Below are positions 12,827-25,300 of a DNA stretch of 64,000 nt, piece by piece. The position numbers and the translations under genes are program-made. The notes below the pieces were generated by a model. The model saw nothing but the letters and a program-made list of their open reading frames with translations, did not search any database and was not told the origin of the DNA. Numbering within the stretch: the stretch's first letter is position 1; every line of letters starts with the position of its first letter. Source of the stretch: Emydura subglobosa (lineage: Eukaryota; Chordata; Testudines; Chelidae); assembly GCA_007922225.1 (NCBI GenBank), contig ML679970.1, positions 25,722,631-25,786,630 on the forward strand. Direction: 5' to 3'.

Positions 12827-14769
12827 AAAGGATAATTCTTACAGTAATTAGTAATTACAGTAAACTAGATAAGTCTCTAAGCCCAGTTATTCATGTATTC
12901 ATAACTAGAAGAGTGGAGTATCCATTTAAAACTATACATAAGTGCTGCTCTTAGCCCTCCTAAAAGCTTACAGATGGGCTACAAATGTACAAAGCCGACA
13001 TTTTAAAAAATAAAGTGACAACACAAGAAATATATTAGTATAAATTTATATCTTCAAGAAAGTTTAAAATGCAAAGACACTAAAATCACTTTACTTGCAA
13101 ATATGATCCATAAGAAGTAAAAGGATTAAAATAGTTGAAGCAGCAGAACTCACAGTATACACCACTGCCAGCAACAGTATGTGCTCAGAAAAAAATTCTG
13201 CTTCCTGGGCCAGCAGGGAACATGAGCCCTTGAGGATCTTTTCCTTGCTATCTCTTTAAATGTATTACTTTAATAAAAAGTTAAGAATCCGTCACAAAAG
13301 CGAAGAAGTGCAGAGATCAGGCTTTCCCTCAGAGGGAAATTTGCTCCTCTGCACCCTAATTTGAGGGGTTATGTGTCACTTAATAACTGACAGGCCTTGT
13401 CCTGCCTTTTGTTCAGGGATGAATGTCACCCTCCATCTTTAAGCTACCTAGGGGCGCCTATGGCAGCCTTTTTACAAGCTTTTCAGGAGGGTGCTAGGGC
13501 TGTGGGTATTAATCGTCCTGTAGGGATTGGAGAACGGCAACTGTGCAGAGAAACTAGGCAAAGGGACTACTTGTGGAACCCTGCACCAAGGGATGGGAGG
13601 GAAGGTTCATGCAGGCCCTCGAGTATTGGCCGTGATCCAGAAACTGGCCAATGAGTACTTATGAGAAAGAAATTGGGCAAAGGAAAGCTTGTTGGGTTTT
13701 TTGTTCCATCTGGACTCCTGTTACCTTGGAAAAGGTGCAGTGTTTGGTTTAGCTGAAAAGACAAACTCCTCCATGGAAAGAGAGGAACAATCAGCCATGG
13801 CCATCTTGACATAACACAAAGGCATTCCGCTACAACAATATGGAATACAAATACGTAGCTACAACTGAGAGAGGTCAGGACAGTGTGACTGTGCCAGAAC
13901 TCAAGACCTTTAGTTTCCATACTGGAAATGACACAGCAATATTTGTTGGGTAACTTCTCCATCAAGCAAACAGAAAGCACAAAAAGGAGCTTTCGATGCC
14001 TTTGGAGTTTATACCATCACTTTATGTTCCTTATTGAATGCATTCACATTGCATATTTCTCTGAAGAACTCCAATTTCTATAGAAATTGAGACACCAGAT
14101 TCTTGGAAGGCAGTGTCAATGAACTAGCAGTTAAAACACTCAACCTTTCCACTAGCAACTGAACATTTTACATATTTAATCAGATGAAAAATCCAGGCAC
14201 AGAAAAAAAAAAAAAAAAAGGCGCTTGAAGGAAACAGAAGAATGCTGGCTTGAGTAACTTCAGCTTCTTCAGGCTATCTTTTGTGTCCAAGTTTAATTGG
14301 CTCAAGTGCAGAAGTACATAGAGGGGAGGGTCAATGGTTCAGATTTCTGAAATAAAGTGGAAAAGCAAAAAATTAAGAAGCTCAATTATATAAAAATTAC
14401 AAAGTTCCCATTGCAATGGAATCAAAATGTCCTGCTGTGTTGGCCTAATGCACGGCAAAGCTGGGAAGTGCTCACTTCCACCCAACATGGTCCTTCAGGG
14501 GTAGCATGCCAACATGGTCCTTCATGAGCAGCATGTCTTCAGGGCAGACCAAAGCCAGTGCCTGTTACAGACTCTGGGAGCTGTCCAATGAGGGCCTCGC
14601 TACCAGTTGAGACTGCATTTCGCTATCCAGGGCTGTATGTTTGTTTGCCAAAAGCCCAGTGGGGAAAGACACATTTATTTTCAATGATCTGTAAAGACTG
14701 TATATGAATGAATGGGCAAATTTATTTTTAGCAAAGGCTGCATGTGACAGTGGGCAATAATTCAGAGAT

Positions 14770-15140
14770 TTTTAAGGCCAGAAAAGACCACTGTGATCAT
14801 CTAGTCTGACCTCCTGATACCACAGGCCATAGAACTTCTACAAAATAATTCCTAGAGCAAATATTTTAGAAAATCATCCAATCTTGATTTTAAAATGGTC
14901 AGTGATGGACTGACCCCATGACCTTTAGCAAATTGTTCCAATGGCTAATTACTCTCATCATTAAAAATGTTTATGCCTTATTTCCAGTCTCAATTTGTCT
15001 CAATTCAACTTCCAGCCACTGGATTGTGTCAGACCTTTGTCAGCTAGACTGAAGAGCCTGTTATTAAATAACAGATCCCCCCACAGGCCCTTATAGGCTG
15101 TAATCAAGTCACCCCTTAACCTTCTCTTTGTTAAATTAAA
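14770..15140 (-). mobile_element. CR1 LINE 3' region, antisense
   Basis: On the plus strand the stretch reads gatcatctagtctgacctcc, then ccaatcttgattttaaaatg, caaattgttccaatggctaa, ttatttccagtctcaattt and caagtcaccccttaaccttc. Each block is familiar as the reverse complement of a CR1 3' region common in turtles. It is diverged and non-coding here. It lies about 4.6 kb downstream of the NINJ1 stop codon. Confidence 0.9.
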
Positions 15141-16149
15141 ATATGTACCGATCCCAAGTACCATCTTCAGAAACCCCAAGCATATACCAAGTGAGGATTA
15201 AAAAGGTAAAGGAGCCAGACACAATTCAGAGTTAGCCATTCAAGTTGAGAAGTGTGCGTGCAGCTTATAGCCTGGAGCACAGTGACAGGGCCTTGTGCAG
15301 GTGATAGGGCCTATGTCTCTACCTGACCATCTTACCACCAAGGCAAATTAAATTAGTTGCTGTTCTGCCTTCACTGCAGAACAGGAACTTGCAATGGAGC
15401 TTTCAGTTCCATTCAGGCAGCCTTTTTGGTAGGTATATAATCCTGAGTGTACAAATGTTGTGGGTGACTTTTATGAAACACATACCTATGTACACACTGC
15501 GTAAGCAAAGAGAGAGGCAGAATACGAGGTGTTAAAGATTTCCATTAAGCCCACAGAGAAGAAATAGTCAGACTCTGAATTTTCAGGAAGATGGCTGCTG
15601 TCAGCTGGTGACTCCAAACATAATGTAAAGGGGCAGGAGGGGAAACCATCTTTGGGCTACGTGTCTTTCTGGCATGTCCACTGCCCAGGGCACTGAAAAG
15701 AAGAAACTCCTACATAAATGCCACATAGAATCCTTTATACCAGATGGAGACCGCTAAGTAATATGATATTGCACAAAACCACAGCAACTGAAAAACAACT
15801 GTCTCCACAAAAGGCCTATAACTCTGCCACACATTGGGAGGGGAGAGCAAAGTCAATGGGCAGGAGGAAGCACTTGTTCATGTTTAAAGGGATAATGTAC
15901 AACAGCTGACACAGAAACCAGCATAGCCAATTAATGCTGCCTAGAGCACAATTTGGCTTGTAAGGCATGTAAACAGATGACCTGTGGATCATGTGTAGCA
16001 GCTGGAAGACGCCTTAAGATGTTCACTGCTGAGTTCTGTAGCTGTGGAGGACCCCAGCAACGTTTTTGGAGACAGGCTGTAAAATCAGTTCTCCCAAGGG
16101 CCAGTGATAAGTCTAAAATCCATTCAGAAACTTAAACTGGTGCAGGAGA

Positions 16150-16340
16150 TATGCACTGCTTACCAAGTGGATGGCTCTTTACAGAGAACACAGGACATTT
16201 GTGCTCCGGGATGTGTGCTGGTTACTAGTTAGCTTCTGCATAGACTTTAAGATGTTGGTTATGATCTACGAAGCACTAAATGGCTTGGGACCTGCCTACC
16301 TGTGAGACTACCTTCATCCTTGTGCCGTGAGAGGGTCATG
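16150..16340 (+). mobile_element. L2/CR1-like LINE ORF2 C-terminal relic
   Basis: The frame through 16216-16310 reads VCWLLVSFCIDFKML, then VMIYEALNGLGPAYL followed by a stop and DYLH. This matches the very common LINE ORF2 tail pattern LHWLPVxxRIDFKxLxLxYKALNGLAPxYL. One premature stop lies in the block and the surrounding sequence does not extend the frame. It is a short fossil. Confidence 0.7.
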
Positions 16341-17049
16341 CCAGCAGTGAGTCAACTCTCCTATATCATGGTATTAGGATATCATTACAGGTGGAGCTAG
16401 TAGCAATACCTGTAGTTAGAAGAGGATGTACTAGCCAACTCTAAGTCTGTGTTTTCTGTTCCTTAGGTGTGCCAAAAGGTATCCATTTAAATCAAAGTTT
16501 TCTATGCCAGGTATTTGTCCCATGATGTGGCTTTTTTTTTTTTTTTTAAACTTCAGCAACAACTGTATAGCCATTCCTAAACAGGTTTAGGACAAATAGG
16601 TAGTCTTGAATTTTAAATGTTTCCAACTATCTTTGTCGCTTAGTACCTCCATTCTGAAGGACAGATGGGATGTTTGGCGGAGAAATAGTCCTGTGGTAGG
16701 AAGTGCCTTTTGCTAGCCCCATGAAAACTCACCTAGATTTGATGACGTTACAAGCCCCTGAAAATTGCTAGTAGGACACCCTGTACAGCTTATTAGAAGC
16801 TAGCTGCTAAAATCTCTGCACATTTCTTGTGCACAGAGTATGCTCCGACTACACACAGCTTCCTAACAAAGGCAACGGCCCTGAGTATGCATCAAGATTC
16901 TACTAAGTGTCTCATGGTGTGCTGGACTGAGAGGAAGAATCCACTCTTTCTGGTCTCAGCTCTCCACTGATTGGTGTTAATAATTTTATGCACTTCACAG
17001 CCCTAACTACTAAGCAAAAACCCTCAGACTCCCTACTTTAAAAGGCTGG

Positions 17050-17190
17050 CAACTTTTATTTTGCCCCTTCTTTCACATCCTCCCATTTTACAGACGAGGT
17101 AACAAAGTTTACAAAAAGTCACATCTGGCAGAGCTGGGATTAGAACCAGGTTCTGTGTATGGCAGGTTCATCCGCTTAGCCACCTACAGA
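17050..17190 (-). repeat. CORE/MIR-type SINE, antisense
   Basis: The plus strand reads cccattttacagacgaggta, gcagagctgggattagaacc and ccgcttagccacc, the reversed order of SINE tail, core and tRNA-like head. Confidence 0.75.
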
Positions 17191-18391
17191 GACGTGACTT
17201 GTTCATTCTGAAAGGCCATATGGCTGCTTGTAACCACTGGATGACAACCCCCTCCAGAGTCAGGAATGCAGCCTCAGACTTCTGACTCCTAACGCTCTGT
17301 TGCTCTCTAACAAAGAGCTCTTATGTCCTGTGCTGGGGTATAGGCATTATTGGTAGAAATTGAGTGGCCCTGGGATCAAGTGGTGATTGGGAGGAAATCC
17401 CATCACTGTGTCTTTAAGGGGCAGGAGCCCTCTAAGGAGGGTGGAGCAAGGTTCCCTTCTCACCTGACCAACTGGGGATGAGCTAGGAGAAGGGTATCAG
17501 CATAAATCCTGCCTCTTCCCTCATAGCAGGGCAGATGCTACCTGCTGAATCCTCTGACCCTGAGGATGAAGTGGGGGGGAAGGACCAGTTGAGGGAGAAG
17601 CTGTCACAGGCCCTACTGTCTGCTAAATTACAACTCCACTCCAAGAAGAACTGGGAACTCCTGATTTAGGAGAGCGGTAATAACTGGCTGAATTATCCAG
17701 CTCCAGGAGGAGGGCTTGGGGCTCCTGTTTAAGGAAAGACAGAGACTGGAAGGTAACCCAGAAGGGACTTGAACAGGATCCAGAAAGAGGTTCTTTGGGG
17801 CTTATTTGTTTGGATTTGTTATCCCTGAAAAGGGATTGAACTCGGAGTGACCCAGCTGCAGGGCTGAGCCACGTGAATACATGGGAGGAGGAACTGAGGC
17901 AGGGAGTGCCTGCAGTGCTACAAGGCAGTTATGCCCCATGACAAGTCCCTTTCTGGTGGCATGTTCAAAAAGAGAAGTTACTCCTTTAGCTTTAGATCTG
18001 TGCTGTGGATCTAAAGGTCTTGGGTTCCAACTCTGCTGGAGACCCTAGCAGTCGCAGACATGGATATGATTCTAAATGATGAAGTCTGGGATTTCTCAAT
18101 TTCCCTTTTTTAAAACCCCAGGAAACCACATACAAAAACCCTCCCTTAGAAGGAAGTTGATGTTGCAGAGTCAAGCATTCAACACCTAGGGAAATGTGAG
18201 AATTAGTTAGTTAAGCAACCTTAATTTGACCCCCTTGTGTGTCTGCATTATAGTACAGTAAATACTGAATCCCCTAGTACTAGTTCAACAGTGCCTCCGC
18301 CTCAGCAGTGCGCAGGATGGAGTGTGAATGAGGAAGAGGGTTGTAGGAAGTAAAAGAACGTTTGTAGTCCCTTAGATATGAGGGCTGGGAC

Positions 18392-19048
18392 CTAGAAGCC
18401 TCCTCTTGGCTTCCATTGCTGGCTCTTGCACAGGCTTCCTGTGGGATGGTAGGCAAGGCTCCTGAGGGCTGAATTAAGGTTGCACATGCATTTGCCATTC
18501 CAGACGTCCCTAACTTCCGAGTGCTTGACTTTGCAACCGCAGTGTTCATAGCTTTTTGGATGTAATACCACGGAATGCCACTCTGTAGAAGGAATGCGGC
18601 TGACTGAGATGGTGGTTCTGACTTGGTAATTTTGGATAGTTGGCAGGGCGCTCAGAGCTGGGATATGGATGTCTTTTAATGTTAAAATAAAACTAGTATA
18701 ATTGTCTTTGACGGCTGCTGCTTCTAGAGCTTGCCCACCTGATAGGGGGATGTGTATGAGGCTGCCCAGTGTCACGTAGGATTAGCTTGCTGACCTGCTG
18801 TGCTTTGGGATTACTACTGGCAACTCCATGCAATGATTTCTTCCACAATCCTCCTCGAAAAGGGATTTGGGATTGAGAGGCCATGCTGTCCTGTGCAGAA
18901 GGCCACAGCAAGGCATATGGTATGCAATTTCAATCCTGTTTGGAGGGCATAAGTGGGATGGTAGTGGTACCCTGATCTTAGGCTTGTCTTCTGCACTGGG
19001 ATGAGTTTCAACCAGAATGCCCCCTCTCAATGCTGCTGCGTCGTACAT
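18392..19048 (-). other. Unidentified, unusually open minus-strand stretch 3' of NINJ1 exon 3
   Basis: One minus-strand frame runs from 19048 to 18392, 219 codons, with a single internal stop (TAA near 18783) separating an 88-residue and a 127-residue open piece. Another frame continues open for 89 residues at 18549-18280. I recognise no domain; the first piece begins MYDAAALRGGILVETHPS. A plausible splice acceptor (GGTTTTCCCAG) ends at 19128, so this may be the NINJ1 3'-UTR exon, a decayed gene copy or chance. Base composition is near 48% GC, higher than the neighbouring intron. Confidence 0.25.
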
Positions 19049-19708
19049 TTTGATCTTTCACAAGCTCGTCTATGCTTATGCAAAAGCAGAACTGGTTGGG
19101 CTTCCTACAAATGGGAAGAAGTGCATCCTGGGAAAACCAAGGGCACGTTAAATGAAGTCTAAAGTCTTTACTACTGCCTAACACTATATTGGGTTAAGAA
19201 TACACCATATTAGTAACTTGGATAAAGTCTTTCACGTGTTAATAACTGATTGGGATAGCAGTACACTGCAAATGCAAACCTGCCTAATAAAAAGGCTTTT
19301 GTGTAGTACAAGGGGAAAAAATATAGTTTTTTAGACCTTTGATTGGCTGCGTCAGCACAGAGAAGAGGGAGTGGCTTTTCCTGAGGGATGCTCTCTATGA
19401 CTTCAAAGAGGAAATGTACCAGGGCCCCTGTTAGAGTACAAGACCGTCTTCTACAGGCCTTTTTTTTTTTTTTTTTTTTTTCCCCACTTTGCATTCAAAT
19501 CCAGTATCCAATTAATTCGTAATCTCTAGTATGAATAATCTGTTCTTGAATCAGTGTGAATACACTTCTCTACAGAGACCATACAAAATGTTTAAGGGGG
19601 AAAATGATTTTCAGACCCTGCTAAAGAGCAGGTAGGCTGTATACATGTGTGCACTGTCTGTCGGGTGGAAGGTAATAGGAAAAAAAACTGGAAAGGATCA
19701 TAACTCAC

Positions 19709-19719
19709 CTTCTTGTTAC
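19709..19719 (-). other. NINJ1: NINJ1 exon 3 untranslated end and donor to a 3'-UTR exon
   Basis: Eleven bases after the stop codon the sequence reads AAG|GTGAGT, a near-consensus splice donor with GT at 19708-19707. A second, weaker possible donor (TAG|GTAACA) begins immediately after the stop at 19719. Either way the stop lies well within 50 nt of the junction, so the transcript would not be expected to trigger nonsense-mediated decay. Human NINJ1 also has a mostly non-coding last exon (family knowledge), which fits. Confidence 0.6.
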
Positions 19720-19874
19720 CTACTGTCTTGAGGCTATCCCAGCCACTGGTTTCTGCACTCCAAAGGCAGTGATAAAAATATTCACAACTACTATAATGAA
19801 CACCAGTCCAGTTGCAAGGTTATTGAGGAAATCCAGCTTATGATGTCTTGCAGGGTTATTAAGGTCATATTTTA
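19720..19874 (-). CDS. NINJ1: NINJ1 exon 3 (residues 106-156): second transmembrane segment and C-terminus
   Basis: The exon opens after acceptor TTTCTTTGAAG with TA, completing Val106, then KYDLNNPARHHKLDFLNN (residues 107-124), the conserved inter-helix segment, followed by the second membrane helix at about 126-146 (LATGLVFIIVVV and NIFITAFGV). The last ten residues, KPVAGIASRQ, replace human KPLMDMAPQQ, so only the extreme tail has diverged. The TAG stop occupies 19722-19720. The length (50 residues plus stop) and C-terminal position match human NINJ1. No internal stop or frameshift is present and the membrane segments are intact, so the gene looks functional. Confidence 0.97.
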
Positions 19875-20857
19875 CTTCAAAGAAAAAGAGAGAAGCAGCG
19901 TTTTACCATCAAAATGTATTTACAAACATGTTTAAAAGGTTGTTTTAATTATTTCTCTTCTGTAACTATTTCTCTTCCCCCTTCATTGGCTGCAATGCTA
20001 ATTTCCTTTTTTTGCAAGATTGTCTGGCATCTAATGTTACAAAATCTAAGCGGAGTGTTTTCATTTTTGATGAATATGCAATATCTTCTAACATAAGAGC
20101 CAAATTCTGCTTCTAGATACATTTTGTGCAGCTCTCACTGACTTGCTATGTTTAGCTAGATGCAGAATGTGTCCTACAGAAAAGAGATCCCCAAAACTTG
20201 GAGTAGGATGTTCCCAAGTATGTTTAATCTCTTTTCTTACAAAAGGAAAATGGTCATAATGCACACTTTAAACTTTTTTATTACTTTACCTCTTAAAATT
20301 GCTTTTAGTCACTTACCAGAAGAGCTACCAATGAGAGAAAATAAAGTCTAGCCTCTTGTGCAAGAATGGGCTGTACATCCTTTCCAGATAACCCAGTCCT
20401 CTCTCTCTCTCTCTCCCCCCCCCCCACCTTTACCAGTATGAGATCTGTACCTGCCCCGTTCCCTGTTCCTACCCGCTGATGGTTATTCCTACTGCTTCTG
20501 ATTTTATTTTTAGAAAGCAGGAGCATTTATATTACATCTGTTTTAACAGAGAGTGAAATTTCAAAGCATCACAGCTGCAGTTGGTCTTATTGTGGGCATC
20601 AGCTGTGTAAACATTTTTCTTCTGTTTGCTTGCACTTTTCCTTGCTTTAACTGCTGTGGGAAGAACAAATAAGGGAGATAAAATTAGATTGGTTTAGGCA
20701 TCAGTTCCAAATCTTATAAAATGTAAAAACGAGTAATATTAAATATGCATGTGCTTGTGCAGGATTGTGTGAAATCTGGAGGGACTGTTCAGAATTAATG
20801 GCAAGCCAAAAATCTCCTCTGACCACTTCCTCTCTGAACAGGGGCTCTGTAACTTAT

Positions 20858-20927
20858 GGCCTGATCCAAATATCACTGAAGTTGGTGGGAAAACTGTCAC
20901 TGATTTCAGTGGGCTTTGGATCAGGCC
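20858..20927. repeat. Short fold-back element
   Basis: Perfect 13-base arms ggcctgatccaaa (20858-20870) and tttggatcaggcc (20915-20927) surround a core with gatttcagtgggc. One of a set of short fold-backs in this window with similar cores. Confidence 0.8.
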
Positions 20928-21570
20928 CTTGAAAGAGAAAACTAATGAGAAGACATCTTCTTCTCATTTTGTTTGTAGTAAGATACTAAATTACATAAAC
21001 AAGAGAAAACTGACAGATGTCAAGCACCACGCAGGCGCTAGCAGCATCATAAACAGTGGTTTTCAAAGCTCCTGGATATGTAGTTTGTGAGCTCTGCTAT
21101 ACACATCAGCGGGTTTTTTTTCTCTAGCATATGGGCCTTTTCGACACTGAAGAATTTCTGACCTATGTGTAACTGAGTGAGTTTAAGTACACCTGGTTCA
21201 GTAAATCCAGGCTAGCCATGCTGAATTAGTTTGACCCGTTGCAGGCTTGCCCTGTGTCCCTGCTAGTGCTGTCCTAAACTCTCTCAATTTCAATGGCTTC
21301 TGGGGATCTGTCCCATAGTTCTCAACTCTGCTCCCAGAAGCAGCATATTGTGAGAGACTTCCCAAGCCAGCCAGAGGACTGTGGGGCAGTCGTGGGGGCA
21401 CTGTTTGACCATTTCAGCTACTCCGCACCTACACGGACACTAAAACTGTTGGGAGTTCAACCCATATGCAACCCTAAAAAAACAGGTTATGTAGCATCAC
21501 TGGTAGCATGCTTGTAAGTCATTTGGAGCACTTGTTTGTGTGGACATGTGCCTTCTAACATCTCCTAGAG

Positions 21571-21854
21571 TAGAGGCCCCCAAACTGTGCAGAGCAACGT
21601 TTGGGGGGGCACAGCTGGTCACACGCCTGCCCCCACGAGGGGTGGGGAGGGAACACCACCCAGCCCCGCTCTGCCCTGAGCTCTGCTCCAGGCTCAGCCT
21701 CTGCCCTAGTCATGACCCCCTGCTGTGGTGCCTGGCCCTGATTGCAGCCCCTTCCCCTGGTCATGGCCCCGCTCTCAGCCCCAGCTGAGGGAAGAGCAGG
21801 GGGGTGCAGACAGGGGTAAGGGGGGGCACAGGGTAAAAAGTTTGGGGATCACTG
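21571..21854. mobile_element. Non-autonomous hAT transposon in NINJ1 intron 2
   Basis: The 284-bp element starts tagaggcccccaaac and ends gtttggggatcactg; the ends are imperfect inverted repeats of the hAT form cagtggttcccaaac. It is flanked by tcctagag (21563-21570) and tcctaaag (21855-21862), a target duplication with one change in eight. The interior is GC- and C-rich without a transposase. Confidence 0.85.
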
Positions 21855-22829
21855 TCCTAAAGGCACTGTGATGGCATGGCAGTTCCAGACATATGAACCA
21901 GAATTCCTTTCTTAAGTACTTAAGAAAAGTGTTTCCTAAAGTTAGCTGCTGGTAGGAAAGAAGACAACAATGTATATGTAACTAGAGGATCTCCTGTGTT
22001 AGACATCAGGTTATAGAGAGCTGTCATTCTGATGACTCACCAAATTTGGGGGCGAGGAAGTAGGTAAAATACAGCTCCATCTATTTAAAGCAGGACTCTG
22101 AGCTTTCAGGTGGAATTACAGTAATCCTATTTCATCATTATAATAGTACTAAATGTGGCTCACCTCAACCATTCTTTAGTACAGTTATTCTTCAGCCTTT
22201 TGTCAGAGTAATCCAATGCCACTCTCACTTCAGGCAGCCTAAATCATTTCAAAATCCTTATATATCCCCCCTGTGCGCCCCCCACTCCCCCCAAAAAAAT
22301 TGTTGTTCAGATGACCACAGCACTTCAAGGAAAAGTGTACAGAAAACCAGTGTGTCCAAATGACAGACTGTGTGTAATCTTCCATGAAGTTCAGAACCAG
22401 AGGGAAAGAGCTAACTTATTTTTCAATTAACAGACCCCTTCTGAACTTGTTTTGGGTTTGTGGCAGGGAGTACCAGCCCTTTTATTGCAGGCTCATGGCA
22501 CAGTTGCTGGTTCAACCCAAAACGGGGGGAATTCTGGGAGTTCTCATTCCAACTTTTGATGGGCGTTAGAGGCTCATAGCAAGGAAGGATGGGAAGGAGT
22601 GCCAGGAGAGACAAGCCGTGCCTTTGCCTCGGAGATCAGTGAGACCACTTTGGGCCTCTCCGAGATACTCCTGAGAAATCAGAAGAAGTTGTCTAGAAAA
22701 CTAGATGACCAGAGAAGAGAACCCTGGGGGTAAGAGAGGCCTCAAGCAAGGAAGCATTTGGGGGAGGGTTGGGTGCTAGACTTGCTAAGAGCTTTCCCAT
22801 TTTTTAAAGATTTCATGGCTTGAATTATT

Positions 22830-23300
22830 TCTTGGCAAGGATAACTTGAATGCAGAATTGTTCAAGGTTAATCCTGAGTTAGCAGCATCCTATCCTGGCC
22901 CCTCTATTTACATGAGTTTGGGAAAAGGAAAAAGTGCCAGATGAGTGGATCAATGGCGTGATAATGAAAATACCAAAGGAAGGAGCTCTCAGTAACAGCA
23001 ATGGTGTGGTATTACACTTTTATCCGTACCAGGTAACGTATTGTGTAAAATCATAGTCCAGCATATATCAGAGGCAGTTAGTTAATAGCATTCTCAGAAA
23101 AGGGCATGGATGCACAAATTAGATATTTACTGCCCGAATTATAATAAAACAATGCTTAGAATGGCAACAACAACTTTACGTAAATTTCATGGACTTTGAG
23201 AAGGTTTTTGACAGCATTCACAGGATCAGCCTATGGTGTATTCTGCAGGGTTCTGGAATGCCTCTTTGTATAATTAACATCATTTAAAGCTTCTATTTCA
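22830..23300 (+). mobile_element. Degenerate non-LTR retrotransposon, RT domain
   Basis: In NINJ1 intron 2, antisense to the gene, frame-shifted fragments read VPDEWINGVIMKIPKEG (about 22935), WCGITLLSVPGNVLCKIIVQ (about 23004-23063) and LYVNFMDFEKVFDSIHR followed by LWCILQGSGMPLCIINIIK (about 23175-23285). These are the RT fingers and palm blocks of a LINE (GITLLSVPxKV and DFxKAFDSVHR). The family is distinct from the CR1 copies elsewhere in the window; I cannot name the clade. Multiple stops and shifts make it a fossil. Flanks to either side are unassigned. Confidence 0.8.
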
Positions 23301-25300
23301 ACTTTGCATGTTAGTTGGTCACAGTGACAATGCAAATGATTTACTGGTAAACCTACTTTCAAAAATGTTTTGGAAGAATGCTGCATAACCCCTTGCCATT
23401 CTCATCCCAGGGATGCATGTTAGCAAAATCCTTTTCCACCAAATTGGATGCTGGACCACTAAAGCAACCATGGTATTGAAATATAGGAGATGGCTCCCCC
23501 TGCAGCCCCCTCCACACATACCCCTTCTACTGAGGGCAGTGTTTTGCAAAAGGAGTACAGGATCAAGCCCATCGTCTACAGAACACAGTTTCTCTGTTAA
23601 TTTAGGAGTCTGATTTTAAACTCAGAACTTGGATAATTGGTTCTTGGATTTTTGCACATAGTATAAATACAGAAATTCCTAGTGCTGGGCTAGTGAAATG
23701 TTGGTATTTTGAAAAACAGCAATAAAAATGCTGCATTAATTTTCAGCAGCATGGAACTACAATGGGGTCTCTAAATTCAAGGATAATATTAAATGCAAAA
23801 AGCAGAACTGTGATATTTACATACCCTCCATATTTAAATGTTAAATTATCTGGATGAAGTCAATGGCAACACTCCCACTGGAGCCCAGTGCAGCTAGGAT
23901 TTCACCCTTTATCTTTAAATGAGTCATCATAAGAAATCTATCATCTTAAATGTTTTTCAGATGAAGGATAAATGCTTTCGATATTGATAAACCTGATGGT
24001 AGTTTCCTAGATGTTTTCTTTAATCTTATCAGTAATCAGACACATGTAACACTGGTAATAATGAATATTAATAGGGTCAAGTAAGTTAGAAATCAAAGTA
24101 CATCTTGATGTTTGTGCTAGAATCTCCTTGCTAGTCCAAGAGATGGTCCCCAGGCATAGGACATGTCAGCTTTTACTCTGATATTATATGTGCTCTTCAC
24201 CAAAAAGCAAAGATGAAGTGATAGTGGCTTGGATGATGGATTAGACGTGTCTTTGGTGTGAAGAAATTCTACTTTAGCTGTTTGTTAGCTAGACCATTCC
24301 TCAAATAGAATCTAGGATCTTGCCTTTGAACAATTAGTTTATGGCTGTCAATCCATTTCTTCCAAGGGATTAAATACCAATAAGATGTTAGAAAGGGTGA
24401 ATCTCCTCTTCTTAGCTTTATCTATCTAATACTTCTATAAATCACTATCCTCAAAACCTATAACAACTTTAGCATCCTTGACATATCTTTCCATTGTCCT
24501 TTGCACGATACGTCTGGTAATCAGAATATCCATACTCTAAAATACTCCTTAACATCATTTATGGTGTACACAGTGATAATATCAGTTACCCTATTTACCC
24601 CATAAGGCTCAGAGTTTTCAAAGAAGCCTATGATCTTACTGTGGCCAAGCCTTGTGCTGATGTCTAGTACTCTAAACCAACTTCTGCTTTCACTCACACT
24701 GGTATAATGCCATTAAAGCCAATATATGGCATCCATGTCAAAGAAATTTGGTGTAGGGCGGTGTATATAGCGATAAACCAAAGAAAATATCTTTGAGAGT
24801 ACCATTAGTCTGATCAGTAATCAAACATGAAACATTGGTAATGTGGGGGTAGAGGGTTGTGGTGTCATCACTGGTGGTGGTGGGGAGGTATAATATACGC
24901 TTATACTGCAGTTGCTATAGAATAACTTCGTAGTCCACACTTAACATTGTGTTGGCTTTAATTGCATGAGATTACTATGCATACAGAGCTGGCCTTATAT
25001 AGAATTTTTTTTAAGGGCACTGTATTTTTTAAGGGCAACTCTGATCCTTGCTCCTCCAGCCTCATTGACATAATAGTCCATTTTCCTGCAGTCAGCAATT
25101 TAAAAATGGGGACGCTTATCAGCAACCAAGTTTCCCGAACGGAAAGGAAGTCCACACGCAAAAAACATTTCCTGTATTCTGTAGCTGAATCTTAACCTGT
25201 TCTGGGACAAAGCCATTCAAACAGCTTTCTTTCAAAAGGAAAATGCAAAAACAGGGTTAATCCTATTGTAGAAATAAACGGCAATGTCCTTACTACGTAC

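Larger units (their letters stand above)
15141..18279. other. Intergenic 3' flank of NINJ1, little recognised
   Basis: Apart from the LINE relic at 16.2 kb and the SINE at 17.1 kb, 17340-17940 is a GC-richer block (about 600 bp, with ggaggagggcttggggctcc) that could be an old LTR or other repeat; I cannot demonstrate paired ends or a tract that would confirm it. Confidence 0.4.

Noticed and set aside
13567..13980. 137-codon minus-strand open frame
   Set aside because: No domain, no splice sites that fit, and composition rich in Ser, Leu and Cys typical of chance translation.
17340..17940. Possible LTR
   Set aside because: GC-richer and faintly familiar, but no paired copy, TG...CA ends, primer-binding site or target duplication could be shown.
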